Shown here: in pieces, positions 49,660 through 59,806 of the stretch | Numbering within the stretch: the first letter of the stretch is position 1 | How the letters are laid out: each line of letters starts with the position of its first letter | Position numbers and translations under genes: made by a program | Origin: Alphaproteobacteria bacterium | GTDB taxonomy: Bacteria; Pseudomonadota; Alphaproteobacteria; Acetobacterales; Acetobacteraceae | NCBI GenBank assembly: GCA_026400815.1 | Contig: JAPLOI010000077.1 | Coordinates: 124,001-188,000 of the forward strand | DNA length: 64,000 nt | Direction: 5' to 3' | The notes under the pieces: model-generated | Told to the model about the DNA's origin: nothing | The model's input: only the letters and a program-made list of their open reading frames with translations | Database searches by the model: none

Positions 49660-49814
49660 TTCGGGGCCGCCTCGGCCACGGCTTCGATGGTGCGGGCCAG
49701 CATCTCCTGCTGGGCGGCGAGGAAGGCGATGTCGTCCGGCGGCAGGGTGATGCCGGCCCGGGCCAGTGCGGCGCGGACCTGGTCTGCCGGGTTTGTGGCG
49801 GGGTGCGACTCCAT
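49656..49814 (-). CDS. Small AtzG/GatC-like protein (52 residues)
   Basis: A 52-residue protein that reads ADQVRAALARAGITLPPDD in the first half and IAFLAAQQEMLARTIEAV in the second. This two-helix layout is that of AtzG-like (DUF4089) subunits that wrap around an amidase partner, as GatC does around GatA. The stop codon overlaps the amidase start (ATGA), which is strong support for a real gene. The ATG at 49814 is the only plausible start. It is the first gene of a four-gene operon, and its promoter must lie in the 62 bases before the divergent GMC gene. Confidence 0.75.
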   Translation of the reverse strand: MESHPATNPADQVRAALARAGITLPPDDIAFLAAQQEMLARTIEAVAEAAPK

Positions 49815-49876
49815 GGGGTGATGTTGCCCGGCGCCGCCGCCTAAGCCTAGCCTTCGTGCAAACGGGGGAACGGGAC

Positions 49877-51490
49877 ATGGCCGAGGTGCTGCAGGACTAT
49901 ATCGTTGTCGGTGCTGGGTCGGCCGGGGCGGCGCTGGCGGCGCGGCTGACGGAGGATCCGAACACGCGCGTGCTGCTGGTGGAGGCCGGGCGGGCGAGCC
50001 ATCCGGTTTCGCGCTTTCCGATCAGCTTCGGGCTGCTGATCGACAACCCCGCCGCCAACTGGCGTTATTTCTCCGAGCCGGAGCCGAACACCAACAACCG
50101 GTCGATCCCGGTGCCGCGCGGCAAGCTGCTGGGTGGGTCTTCCAGCATCAACGGGCTGGTCTATGTGCGCGGGCAGCCGCTGGATTTCGACACCTGGGCG
50201 CAGATGGGCTGCCGCGGCTGGTCGTATCGCGACGTGGCGCCGGTGTTCCAGCGGATGGAAAGCTACGTGAAGGGCGGCGACGAGGTGCGCGGCGGTGGCG
50301 GGCCGCTGCGGGTGGGCGAGGTGCCGGACGAGAACCCGATCTTCGATGCGCTGTTCGCCGCGGCGGACCACCTGGGGATCAAGCGCAACCCCGATTACAA
50401 CGGGCCGGACCAGGAAGGGATCGTGAAGACGCAGACCACGATCCACAATGGCCGGCGGATGAGCACGGCGCATTGCTACCTGGACCCCGCGCGCGGGCGG
50501 CCGAATTTGCGGATCGTCACCGAGGCGCACACCACGAAGGTGCTGCTGGACGGCGCGCGCTGCGTGGGCATCGAATACGAGCAAGCGGGCAAGCGCGTGA
50601 AGGCGCTGGCGGGCAGGGAGGTGATCCTGTGCGCCGGGGCGGTGGCAACGCCGCAGCTGCTGGAGCTTTCGGGGATCGGGCAGCCGGAGTTGCTCTCTTC
50701 GCTGGGGATCGACGTGAAGCATGCGTTGCCCGGCGTGGGGGAGAATTTCCGCGACCACCTGAATGCGCGCATCGTCTGGCGGGTGAAGCGGCCGGAGCTT
50801 TCCTACAACACGCGGGCGCGCGGGCTGGGGCTGCTGAAGGAGGCGCTGATCTACGCGACCTCCCGCACCGGTTTCTACAGCCTGCCCTCCGCACCGATGC
50901 TGGCCTTCCTGAAGACGCGGCCGGAGCTGGAGACGCCGGATGTGCAGATGCACCTGGTGCCCTATGCGGTGAAGAACCCGAAGAAGCGCCAGCTGCATGA
51001 ATGGCCGGGCATGACGATCTCCGTCTATCAGCTGCGCCCGGAGAGCCTGGGCAGCATCCATATCCGCTCCGGCAATCCGCACGACCAGCCGGCGATCAAG
51101 TTCAACTTCCTGGCCGACCCGATCGACCAGCGCACGATGGTGGACGGGTTCCGGCTGGTGCGCAGCATCGCCAACGCGGCGCCGATGGAGCCGTATCGCG
51201 GGGAGGAGCACTCGCCCGGGGTGGAGGTGGCGAGCGACGAGCAGATCCTGGACTGGATCCGGCGCAATTCGGAAACCGCCTACCACCCGATCGGTACCTG
51301 CCGGATGGGGCCGCAGGCGAATTGCGTGGTGGACGACCAGCTGCGGGTGCACGGGATCGCGGGGCTGCGGATCGCCGATGCTTCGATCTTCCCGACCATG
51401 CCGAGCGGCAACACCAATGCGCCGAGCATCATGGTCGGTGAGAAATGCGCCGACCTGATCCGGCAGGGGGCGATGGCCCAGGCTGCCTAG
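49877..51490 (+). CDS. GMC family FAD-dependent oxidoreductase
   Basis: A 537-residue glucose-methanol-choline enzyme: FAD loop YIVVGAGSAGAALAARLTED, GMC signature GKLLGGSSSINGLVYVRG, second signature GAVATPQLLELSGIG, and the active-site region YHPIGTCRMG with SGNTNAPSIMVGEK. It resembles choline or polyethylene-glycol dehydrogenases; the substrate is unknown. The start ATG at 49877 has GGGGGAACGGG upstream. It is divergent from the small amidase-partner gene and has no partner in its own operon. It shares only moderate similarity with the GMC protein at 27450. Confidence 0.93.
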   Translation: MAEVLQDYIVVGAGSAGAALAARLTEDPNTRVLLVEAGRASHPVSRFPISFGLLIDNPAANWRYFSEPEPNTNNRSIPVPRGKLLGGSSSINGLVYVRGQPLDFDTWAQMGCRGWSYRDVAPVFQRMESYVKGGDEVRGGGGPLRVGEVPDENPIFDALFAAADHLGIKRNPDYNGPDQEGIVKTQTTIHNGRRMSTAHCYLDPARGRPNLRIVTEAHTTKVLLDGARCVGIEYEQAGKRVKALAGREVILCAGAVATPQLLELSGIGQPELLSSLGIDVKHALPGVGENFRDHLNARIVWRVKRPELSYNTRARGLGLLKEALIYATSRTGFYSLPSAPMLAFLKTRPELETPDVQMHLVPYAVKNPKKRQLHEWPGMTISVYQLRPESLGSIHIRSGNPHDQPAIKFNFLADPIDQRTMVDGFRLVRSIANAAPMEPYRGEEHSPGVEVASDEQILDWIRRNSETAYHPIGTCRMGPQANCVVDDQLRVHGIAGLRIADASIFPTMPSGNTNAPSIMVGEKCADLIRQGAMAQAA

Positions 51491-51500
51491 TGGGGGCTGC

Positions 51501-52487
51501 TTAAACCTGTACGGCCTTCATCGCACCGGCGGGATAGCGCGTGCCCGAGGCGGCCCCAACCGGCACGGCGGCGGAGATGGCAGCGACTTCGTCGGCTGAC
51601 AGGGTGAGGGCCGCGGCGCCGAGGTTCTCCTCCAGCCGGGCCAGGTGGCGCGTGCCCGGAATGGCCACGACATCCTCGCCCTGCGCCAGGAGCCAGGCGA
51701 GGGTAAGCTGGGCCGGCGTGCAGCCCTTGGCGCGAGCGAAGGCCTCCACCTTTTCCACCAGCGCGCGGTTGGCGGCGAAGTTGGCTTCCTGGAAGCGGGG
51801 ATGGGCGGCGCGGCGGCCATCCACCTGGGCGAATTCCTGGATCACGCCGGCGAGGAAGCCGCGCCCGAGCGGGCTGTAGGCGACGAAGCCGATGCCGAGT
51901 TCGCGGGTGACAGACAGCGATTCCTCGGCCTCCGCGCGGTAGAGCAGGGAGAATTCGGTCTGCACCGCGGCGATGGGGTGCACCGCATGGGCGCGGCGGA
52001 TGGTGGCCGGGGCGGCCTCGCTCAGGCCGAGGAAGCGGATTTTGCCTTGCTCGACCAGGCGGGCCATGGCGCCGACCGTGTCCTCGATCGGCACCGAGGG
52101 GTCCACGCGGTGCTGGTAGTAAAGATCGATCATCTCAACCCCCAGCCGCTTCAGCGAGGCCTCGCAGGCCTGTTGCACATATTCGGGCCGGCCGTTCACG
52201 CCGTTGGGGCCGCCGGGATTCTGTGTTTGGCCGAACTTGGTGGCGAGCACGATTTTGTCGCGCAGGCCTTTCAGGGCGCGGCCCAGCACCGCCTCGTTGT
52301 GGCCCCAGCCATACATGTCGGAGCTGTCGAAGTGATCCACCCCGCGGTCGATGGCGGCGCGGATCAGGGCCTCCGAGACCGCGTCGTCGGCGTCGCCATA
52401 GACGCCGGAGAGCGACATGCAGCCGAGGCCGATGGTCGAGACGCTGGGGCCGGCGGTTCCGAGCTGGCGGTGCGGCAATGCGGGCAT
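51501..52487 (-). CDS. Aldo/keto reductase
   Basis: A 328-residue NADPH-dependent aldo/keto reductase of the YajO/IolS-like type. Catalytic tetrad regions: [13 protein letters not shown] (Asp and Tyr), LATKFG (Lys) and YYQHRVD (His). RTELG-like [11 protein letters not shown] and the C-terminal cofactor loop [19 protein letters not shown] are present. The enzyme reduces aldehydes or ketones; the natural substrate is unknown. It converges on the GMC gene with an 11-base gap, and lies just downstream of ispDF on the same strand. Confidence 0.93.
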   Translation of the reverse strand: MPALPHRQLGTAGPSVSTIGLGCMSLSGVYGDADDAVSEALIRAAIDRGVDHFDSSDMYGWGHNEAVLGRALKGLRDKIVLATKFGQTQNPGGPNGVNGRPEYVQQACEASLKRLGVEMIDLYYQHRVDPSVPIEDTVGAMARLVEQGKIRFLGLSEAAPATIRRAHAVHPIAAVQTEFSLLYRAEAEESLSVTRELGIGFVAYSPLGRGFLAGVIQEFAQVDGRRAAHPRFQEANFAANRALVEKVEAFARAKGCTPAQLTLAWLLAQGEDVVAIPGTRHLARLEENLGAAALTLSADEVAAISAAVPVGAASGTRYPAGAMKAVQV

Positions 52488-52520
52488 GGGTCTCTCCCTC
52501 GGGGCGGCGGCGGCCAGAGC

Positions 52521-53681
52521 CTAGGCGGGTACCAGCACCATGGCCACGGCCTGGGCGGCGATGCCCTCCATGCGGCCGGTGAAGCCGAGCTTCTCCGTGG
52601 TGGTGGCCTTCACGCTGACGCGGCCGGGGTCGATGCCCAGCAGGTCGGCGAGGCGGGCCATCATGGCGGCGGCGTGGGGGGCGATCTTGGGGCGTTCGCA
52701 GATCAGGGTGACATCCACGTTGGCGATGGTGCCGCCCTTGGCGCGCACGAGGTCGCCGGCGTGGCGCAGGAAGATGGCGCTGTCCATGTCCTTGTAGGTC
52801 ATGTCGCTGGGCGGGAAGTGGCGGCCGATATCGCCTTCCGCCAGTGCGCCGTAGATCGCGTCGCACAAAGCGTGGATGCCGACATCGGCATCGGAATGGC
52901 CGGCGAGGCCACGCTCGTGCGGGACGTCGATGCCGCAGAGGATCAGGCGGCGGTTCTCGGCGAGGATATGGACGTCGTAGCCGGTGCCGACGCGCGGCAG
53001 GAGCGTGGGGGTCAGGATGCGCTCCATGCGGGTGAGGTCCTCGGGCCAGGTGATCTTGATATTGTCCTCGTGGCCGGGAACCAGGGCAACGCCGTGGCCG
53101 GCGGCTTCGAGGAGGGAGGAATCGTCGGTGGCACCTTCCGGGGCGGTGCGGTGCAGGGCGAGCAGCAGGGGGTAGCGGAAGGCCTGCGGGGTTTGGGCGC
53201 GGAACAGGCCGGTGCGGTCGACGGTGCCGGCGATCAGGCCGTTCGCGCCGCGCTTGAGCGTGTCGGCGACCGGGGCGGCGGGGATGGCACCGGGGTTCGT
53301 GGTCAGGGCCGTGGTGAGGGCGGCGAGAGTGCCCTGGGGGATGAAGGGGCGGGCGGCGTCGTGGACCAGCACGATATCAGGCGCGTCGGTGGCGAGGGCT
53401 TCGAGGCCGGCGCGAACGCTGGCCTGGCGGGTGGCGCCGCCGGGGACCGGGGGGCGGTGCGGGACGCCGGCGAGCGCTGCGGTGATCGGGGCGGCTTCGC
53501 CAACCGGCTGGATCAGGATGCCGGCGCGGGCCAGCGTTTCGGCGGCGTGCCGGATCACGGGGCGGCCGGCGCAGCTCAGGAACTGTTTCGGCGTGTCGGC
53601 GCCGAAGCGCTGGCCGCTGCCGGCGGCGACCAGGACGCAGGCGATGCGGGGCGAGGCGGGGAGGGGGGCCAGGATGGTCAT
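52521..53681 (-). CDS. ispDF: Bifunctional IspD/IspF (methylerythritol phosphate pathway)
   Basis: A 386-residue fusion of two steps of isoprenoid precursor synthesis: CTP-dependent cytidylylation of methylerythritol phosphate (IspD) and cyclisation to the 2,4-cyclodiphosphate (IspF). IspD signatures are VLVAAGSGQRFGADTPKQFL and LVHDAARPFIP. The IspF half begins VGTGYDVHIL with zinc ligands DVH and continues GLAGHSDADVGIHALCDAIYGALAEGDIG and SVKATTTEKLGFTGR. Fused ispDF is common in alphaproteobacteria. The ATG at 53681 is divergent from dusB with a 99-base gap. Confidence 0.97.
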   Translation of the reverse strand: MTILAPLPASPRIACVLVAAGSGQRFGADTPKQFLSCAGRPVIRHAAETLARAGILIQPVGEAAPITAALAGVPHRPPVPGGATRQASVRAGLEALATDAPDIVLVHDAARPFIPQGTLAALTTALTTNPGAIPAAPVADTLKRGANGLIAGTVDRTGLFRAQTPQAFRYPLLLALHRTAPEGATDDSSLLEAAGHGVALVPGHEDNIKITWPEDLTRMERILTPTLLPRVGTGYDVHILAENRRLILCGIDVPHERGLAGHSDADVGIHALCDAIYGALAEGDIGRHFPPSDMTYKDMDSAIFLRHAGDLVRAKGGTIANVDVTLICERPKIAPHAAAMMARLADLLGIDPGRVSVKATTTEKLGFTGRMEGIAAQAVAMVLVPA

Positions 53682-53780
53682 GCCGCAGAGTCGCGCTGGG
53701 CTGCGGTGGCGTCAACGGGGCGCAAACCGCCCAAGGAATACGTTGCGTGACAACGAAGCGCCCACTAGTTTGCCCAAATC

Positions 53781-54845
53781 ATGGGCATTCCCGACTCCTT
53801 ACCGTCCCGTCTCCGCCCCATCGACCTCGGCGGCGGCGTGGTGATCGACACGCCGGTGATCCTGGCGCCGATGTCTGGCGTGACGGATCTGCCGTTCCGC
53901 CGGCTGGCGCGCGAGCTGGGCGCGGGGCTGGTGGTGTCTGAAATGATCGCCTCCTGGGCGATGGTGCGCGAGAACAAGGCAACGCTGCGGATGGCGGCGA
54001 TGGACGGCAAGCCGACCTCCATCCAACTCGCCGGCTGCGACCCGGAGGCGATGGCGGAGGCGGCGCGCATCGCCGTGGCCAAGGGTGCCGATATCGTCGA
54101 CATCAATTTCGGCTGCCCGGTGAAGAAGGTGGCGGTGGGCCAGATGGCCGGTAGCGCGCTGATGCGCGACGAAATCGGCGCGGCACGCATCCTGGAAGCC
54201 ACCGTGAAGGCGGTGCCGGTGCCGGTGACGCTGAAGATGCGCATGGGCTGGGACCATAATTCGCTCAACGCGCCGAAGCTGGCGCGGATCGCGGAGGAGT
54301 CCGGCATCCGGATGGTGACGGTGCACGGCCGCACCCGGCAGATGTTCTACACCGGCACGGCGGATTGGGATTTCATCGCCAGCGTGAAGGCGGCCACGAA
54401 CCTGCCGCTGATCGCCAATGGCGACATCACCAGCGAGGACGATGCGGCCGAGGCGCTGCGGCGGTCTGGTGCGGATGGGGTAATGGTGGGGCGCGGCTGC
54501 TACGGAAGGCCGTGGTTCCCAGCCCAGGTGGCGCATTACCTGCAGACCGGTGAGCGGATTCCGGAGCCGGACCTGGCCGCGCAGAAAGACATCATGCTGC
54601 GCCACTACGCGGCGATGCAGCTGCATTTCGGCACCGAGCCCGGCATGCGCCTGGCCCGCAAGCATTTGTCCTGGTACTCGCGCGGCCTGCGCGGATCGGC
54701 GGATTTCCGCGCCACCGTGATGCGGCTGCCCGATGTGCCCGCGGTGCTGGAAGCAATCGACCGGTTCTACGACCCGCTGATCGAGCGCGGCGAGCAGCGG
54801 GTGCGCGAGAAGCTGCCGGATTCCGAGATGGCCGAAGCCGCATGA
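53781..54845 (+). CDS. dusB: tRNA dihydrouridine synthase DusB
   Basis: DusB reduces specific uridines in tRNA using FMN and NADPH. The 354-residue protein shows VILAPMSGVTDLPFRRLARELG, the catalytic cysteine in DINFGCPVKKV, GSALMRDE, KMRMGWD, TVHGRTRQMFYTGTADW and GVMVGRGCYGRPWF. It is the usual gene ahead of ntrBC in alphaproteobacteria, where older literature called it nifR3. Its stop codon overlaps the ntrB start (ATGA), so nitrogen regulation and dusB share one transcript. Confidence 0.96.
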   Translation: MGIPDSLPSRLRPIDLGGGVVIDTPVILAPMSGVTDLPFRRLARELGAGLVVSEMIASWAMVRENKATLRMAAMDGKPTSIQLAGCDPEAMAEAARIAVAKGADIVDINFGCPVKKVAVGQMAGSALMRDEIGAARILEATVKAVPVPVTLKMRMGWDHNSLNAPKLARIAEESGIRMVTVHGRTRQMFYTGTADWDFIASVKAATNLPLIANGDITSEDDAAEALRRSGADGVMVGRGCYGRPWFPAQVAHYLQTGERIPEPDLAAQKDIMLRHYAAMQLHFGTEPGMRLARKHLSWYSRGLRGSADFRATVMRLPDVPAVLEAIDRFYDPLIERGEQRVREKLPDSEMAEAA

Positions 54846-55975
54846 GGAACATGCTGCTCAGCGCGGTGCGGCTGGCGGAACGGCGCCGGCCCGCGCCGCC
54901 TGATTCCACGGCGATGCTGTCCGCCCTGCCGGTGCCGGTGGTGGTGCTGGACCGGGAGAACCGGCTGCGCTTCCTGAACCATGCCGGCGAGCAGTTCCTG
55001 GGCATTTCCGCCGCGGCGGCCGCCCAGCTTTCCCTTTCGGATTTCCTGGCCGCCGACAATCCGCTGTTCCTGCTGGTGGACCAGGTGCGCCAGCACGATG
55101 CGCGGGTGGCCGACCACGACATGGCGCTGGAAGGCCCGCGGCTGAAGCGCATGAACATCGCCGTGCAGGGCGCGCCGCTGCCGGAGGAGCCCGGCGCGGT
55201 GGTGCTGGTGCTGCATGATGCCACCGCCGCCCGCGCGCTGGACCGGCAACTGACGGTGCGCGGGGCCGCGCGCTCCGTGGCCGGGCTTGCGGCCACGCTG
55301 GCGCATGAGGTGAAGAACCCACTTTCCGGCATCCGGGGTGCCGCGCAGCTGCTGGAGGCCAGCGTCTCCGAGGCCGATCGCGAGCTGACCGTGCTGATCC
55401 GCGACGAGGCAGACCGCATCCGCGACCTGGTGGACCGGATGGAGGCGTTCGGCGAGAAGCCGGTGCAGTACGGCCCGGTGAACATCCATCGCGTGCTGGA
55501 GCATGTTCGGCGGCTGGCGCAATCGGGCTTCGCCGCCTCGATCCGCTTCACGGAGCTGTACGACCCCTCCCTGCCGCCGGTGCACGGCAACCGCGACCAG
55601 CTGGTGCAGGTGATCCTGAACCTGGTGAAGAACGCGGCCGAGGCGATCGTGCAGGGCGACGTGGCGCATGGCGAGATCCACATGATCACTGGCTTCCAGC
55701 ACGGGGTGCGGCTGGCAGCGCCAGGCAGCGACGCGCGGCGGCATCTGCCGCTGTTCGTGATCGTGCGCGACAACGGGCCGGGCATTCCGGACGATATCCG
55801 CCCGCATCTGTTCGACCCGTTCGTCAGCGGCAAGCCCTCCGGCAGCGGGCTTGGTTTGGCGCTGGTGGCCAAGATCGTCAGCGACCATGGCGGCCTGGTG
55901 GAGGTGGAAAGCCGCGGCGGGCGGACGGAGTTCCGCCTGATGCTGCCGATGGTCGACGAAGAGAGCCAGAACTGA
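54842..55975 (+). CDS. ntrB: Nitrogen regulation sensor histidine kinase NtrB
   Basis: NtrB senses nitrogen status through PII and phosphorylates NtrC. The 377-residue cytoplasmic kinase has an N-terminal PAS domain ([20 protein letters not shown]), the H-box [22 protein letters not shown] with the phospho-His near residue 157, an N-box [11 protein letters not shown], then DNGPGIPDD and [13 protein letters not shown] for ATP binding. It begins inside the dusB stop codon and is followed by ntrC 28 bases later. The assignment is secure from sequence and order. Confidence 0.96.
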   Translation: MRNMLLSAVRLAERRRPAPPDSTAMLSALPVPVVVLDRENRLRFLNHAGEQFLGISAAAAAQLSLSDFLAADNPLFLLVDQVRQHDARVADHDMALEGPRLKRMNIAVQGAPLPEEPGAVVLVLHDATAARALDRQLTVRGAARSVAGLAATLAHEVKNPLSGIRGAAQLLEASVSEADRELTVLIRDEADRIRDLVDRMEAFGEKPVQYGPVNIHRVLEHVRRLAQSGFAASIRFTELYDPSLPPVHGNRDQLVQVILNLVKNAAEAIVQGDVAHGEIHMITGFQHGVRLAAPGSDARRHLPLFVIVRDNGPGIPDDIRPHLFDPFVSGKPSGSGLGLALVAKIVSDHGGLVEVESRGGRTEFRLMLPMVDEESQN

Positions 55976-56003
55976 GGCCGGCGTCACTGAAAGATTGTGT
56001 GCC

Positions 56004-57470
<1,467 letters not shown>

Positions 57471-57476
57471 TCGTCG

Positions 57477-59786
57477 ATGGACGCCGCGCCCATCTTGCAG
57501 CCGGTGCCGGAGGCGGAGCAGGTGCCGCCGCGGCGGGATGGGCTGCGGGCCCGGCTGTCGCGGCTGGTGGACCTGCTGATCGGGCGCGTTTCCACCCTGG
57601 TGCTGGCCGCGGTGGCGCTGGCGCTGGGGGTGGCGACCTTCGTGTTCCTGGCCACCGGGGTGCAGCGGCCCAACCAGTTGTTCGCGCTGATCCTGGCCAA
57701 TCTGGTGGTGGTGCTGCTGCTGGTGGCCCTGCTGTCGGTGCGGCTGACCCGGGTGTGGATGGAGCGCAGGCGGGCGGCGGCCGGGGCGCGGCTGCACGTG
57801 CGCCTGGTGCTGCTGTTCAGCGTGGTGGCGGTAACCCCCGCGATCGTGGTGGCGGTGTTCTCCACCATCTTCTTCAACTACGGCATCCAGGCCTGGTTCG
57901 CCGACCCGGTGCGCACGGCGCTGCAACAGAGCCTGTCGGCGGCGCGTGGCTATGCCGAGGAGCACCGCAACAACATCCGCGCCGATGCGCTCAGCATGTC
58001 CGCCGACCTGGTGCGCGGCGGGCTGCGGCTGATGAGCACCGACCCGAACGGCTTCCTCAACTTCCTGGCCACCCAGACCGGGCTGCGCGGCCTCACGGAA
58101 TCGGCGATCTATGAGCCCGTCACGGGGCAGGTGATCGCCTCGGCCGGCAGCATGACGGGGTTCGAGAGCGTGGTGCCGCCGGAATGGGCCACCGAGATGG
58201 CGCGCACCGGCGACGTGGCCGTGCTGGGCAGCGAGGACCAGACCAAGGTGCGCGGCGTGGTGCTGCTGGAAACCACGCCGAACCTGATGCTGGTGATCGG
58301 CCGGCTGGTGGACCCCTCCATCCTCGATCACATCGTGCGGACGGAAAAGGCGGTGCAGCTCTACGAACGGCTGGACCAGAACCGCACTGGGTTGCAGGTG
58401 ACCTTCGCGGTGGTGTTCGCGCTGGTCGCCCTCGCCGTGCTGGCCGCGGCCGTGCTGATCGGGCTGGTGCTGGCCAACCAGATCGCACGCCCGGTGGGTG
58501 GGCTGATCACGGCGGCGGAGCGTGTGCGCGCCGGTGATCTTTCGGTGCGCGTGGCGGAGGTGGATACCGGAGATGACATCGCCGGCCTGTCGCGCGCCTT
58601 CAACCGCATGACAGGGCAGCTCGCGGCCCAGCGCAGCGAACTGATGGAGGCCTACAGCCAGATCGACGAGCGGCGCCGCTTCACCGAAACGGTGCTCTCC
58701 GGCGTGTCGGCCGGTGTGATCGGGCTGGATCCCGAGGGCCGTGTGGAACTGCCGAACCGCGCTGCCGGCACGCTGCTGGGGCGCGATCTGTGGCGCGACG
58801 TGGGCCGCCCGCTGGAGGAGGTGGTGCCGGAATTCGCACCATTGCTGCAGGCGGCCGTCGCGGCACCGTCGCAGGTGCACACGGCAGAGGTGCATCTGGA
58901 TTCGCCGCGCGAAGGCGGGGGCGGGCAGCGCCGCACGCTGCTGGCACGCATCGGCGCCGACCTCACCGCGCAGCCACCGGATCTCGAGGGCAACGAGCAG
59001 CCGGACCGGATCGCCAACCTGGTGGTGACCTTCGACGATATCACGGAGCTGCAATCCGCCCAGCGCAAGGCGGCCTGGGCCGATGTGGCACGCCGCATCG
59101 CGCACGAGATCAAGAACCCGCTGACACCGATCCAGCTTTCCGCCGAGCGCCTCAAGCGCCGCTTTGCCCGCGAGATCACCTCGGACCCCGAGACCTTCAT
59201 CCAGTGCGCCGACACCATCGTGCGCCATGTGGGCGATATCGGGCGGATGGTGGATGAGTTCAGCCGCTTCGCCCGCATGCCGCAGCCGGTGATCAAGCCG
59301 GAGGATATCGGCCGCGTGGTGCGCGAGGCGATGGTGCTGCAGCGCCAGGCGCGGCCAGACGTGGTGTTCACCACCGACATCCCGGATCGCGGGCCGGAAG
59401 CGCTCTGCGACCGGCGGCTGCTGGGCCAGGCGGTAACCAACCTGCTGCAGAACGCCGCCGATGCGCTGGCGATGCGGCCGGAGGGCAGCGGCCCAGACGG
59501 GACGAACAAGGGCCATATCGCCGTCGGCGTCGGGCTGCATGGCAATGAGGTGGTGATCGTGGTGGCCGATGACGGAATCGGGCTGCCGGGGCAGGATCGG
59601 GATAGGCTCACCGAACCCTATGTCACCCACAAGCCGAAAGGCACCGGACTTGGCCTGGCGATCGTCAAGAAGATCATGGAGGACCACGGCGGGCGGATTA
59701 CGCTCGACGACCGCGTGCCGGAGCCGGACTGGCCCGGAACCGGCGCGGTGGTGTGCCTGTTCCTGCCGCCCAGGCCGGCGGCCTGA
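57477..59786 (+). CDS. ntrY: Sensor histidine kinase NtrY
   Basis: A 769-residue membrane histidine kinase paired with NtrX. The N-terminus has two to three hydrophobic segments (LVLAAVALALGVATFVFLA, LFALILANLVVVLLLVALL and LVLLFSVVAVTPAIVVAVFS). A periplasmic or lumenal region follows, then another helix pair (VVFALVALAVLAAAVLIGLVL), HAMP (GDLSVRVAEVDTGDDIAGLSRAFN), PAS, and the kinase core with H-box RRIAHEIKNPLTPIQLSAERLK, ADDGIGLPGQD and GTGLGLAIVKKIME. NtrY-NtrX control nitrogen, redox and envelope genes in alphaproteobacteria. ntrX follows 20 bases downstream. Confidence 0.95.
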   Translation: MDAAPILQPVPEAEQVPPRRDGLRARLSRLVDLLIGRVSTLVLAAVALALGVATFVFLATGVQRPNQLFALILANLVVVLLLVALLSVRLTRVWMERRRAAAGARLHVRLVLLFSVVAVTPAIVVAVFSTIFFNYGIQAWFADPVRTALQQSLSAARGYAEEHRNNIRADALSMSADLVRGGLRLMSTDPNGFLNFLATQTGLRGLTESAIYEPVTGQVIASAGSMTGFESVVPPEWATEMARTGDVAVLGSEDQTKVRGVVLLETTPNLMLVIGRLVDPSILDHIVRTEKAVQLYERLDQNRTGLQVTFAVVFALVALAVLAAAVLIGLVLANQIARPVGGLITAAERVRAGDLSVRVAEVDTGDDIAGLSRAFNRMTGQLAAQRSELMEAYSQIDERRRFTETVLSGVSAGVIGLDPEGRVELPNRAAGTLLGRDLWRDVGRPLEEVVPEFAPLLQAAVAAPSQVHTAEVHLDSPREGGGGQRRTLLARIGADLTAQPPDLEGNEQPDRIANLVVTFDDITELQSAQRKAAWADVARRIAHEIKNPLTPIQLSAERLKRRFAREITSDPETFIQCADTIVRHVGDIGRMVDEFSRFARMPQPVIKPEDIGRVVREAMVLQRQARPDVVFTTDIPDRGPEALCDRRLLGQAVTNLLQNAADALAMRPEGSGPDGTNKGHIAVGVGLHGNEVVIVVADDGIGLPGQDRDRLTEPYVTHKPKGTGLGLAIVKKIMEDHGGRITLDDRVPEPDWPGTGAVVCLFLPPRPAA

Positions 59787-59806
59787 CCGGGTTCGGGGGG
59801 ACCACC

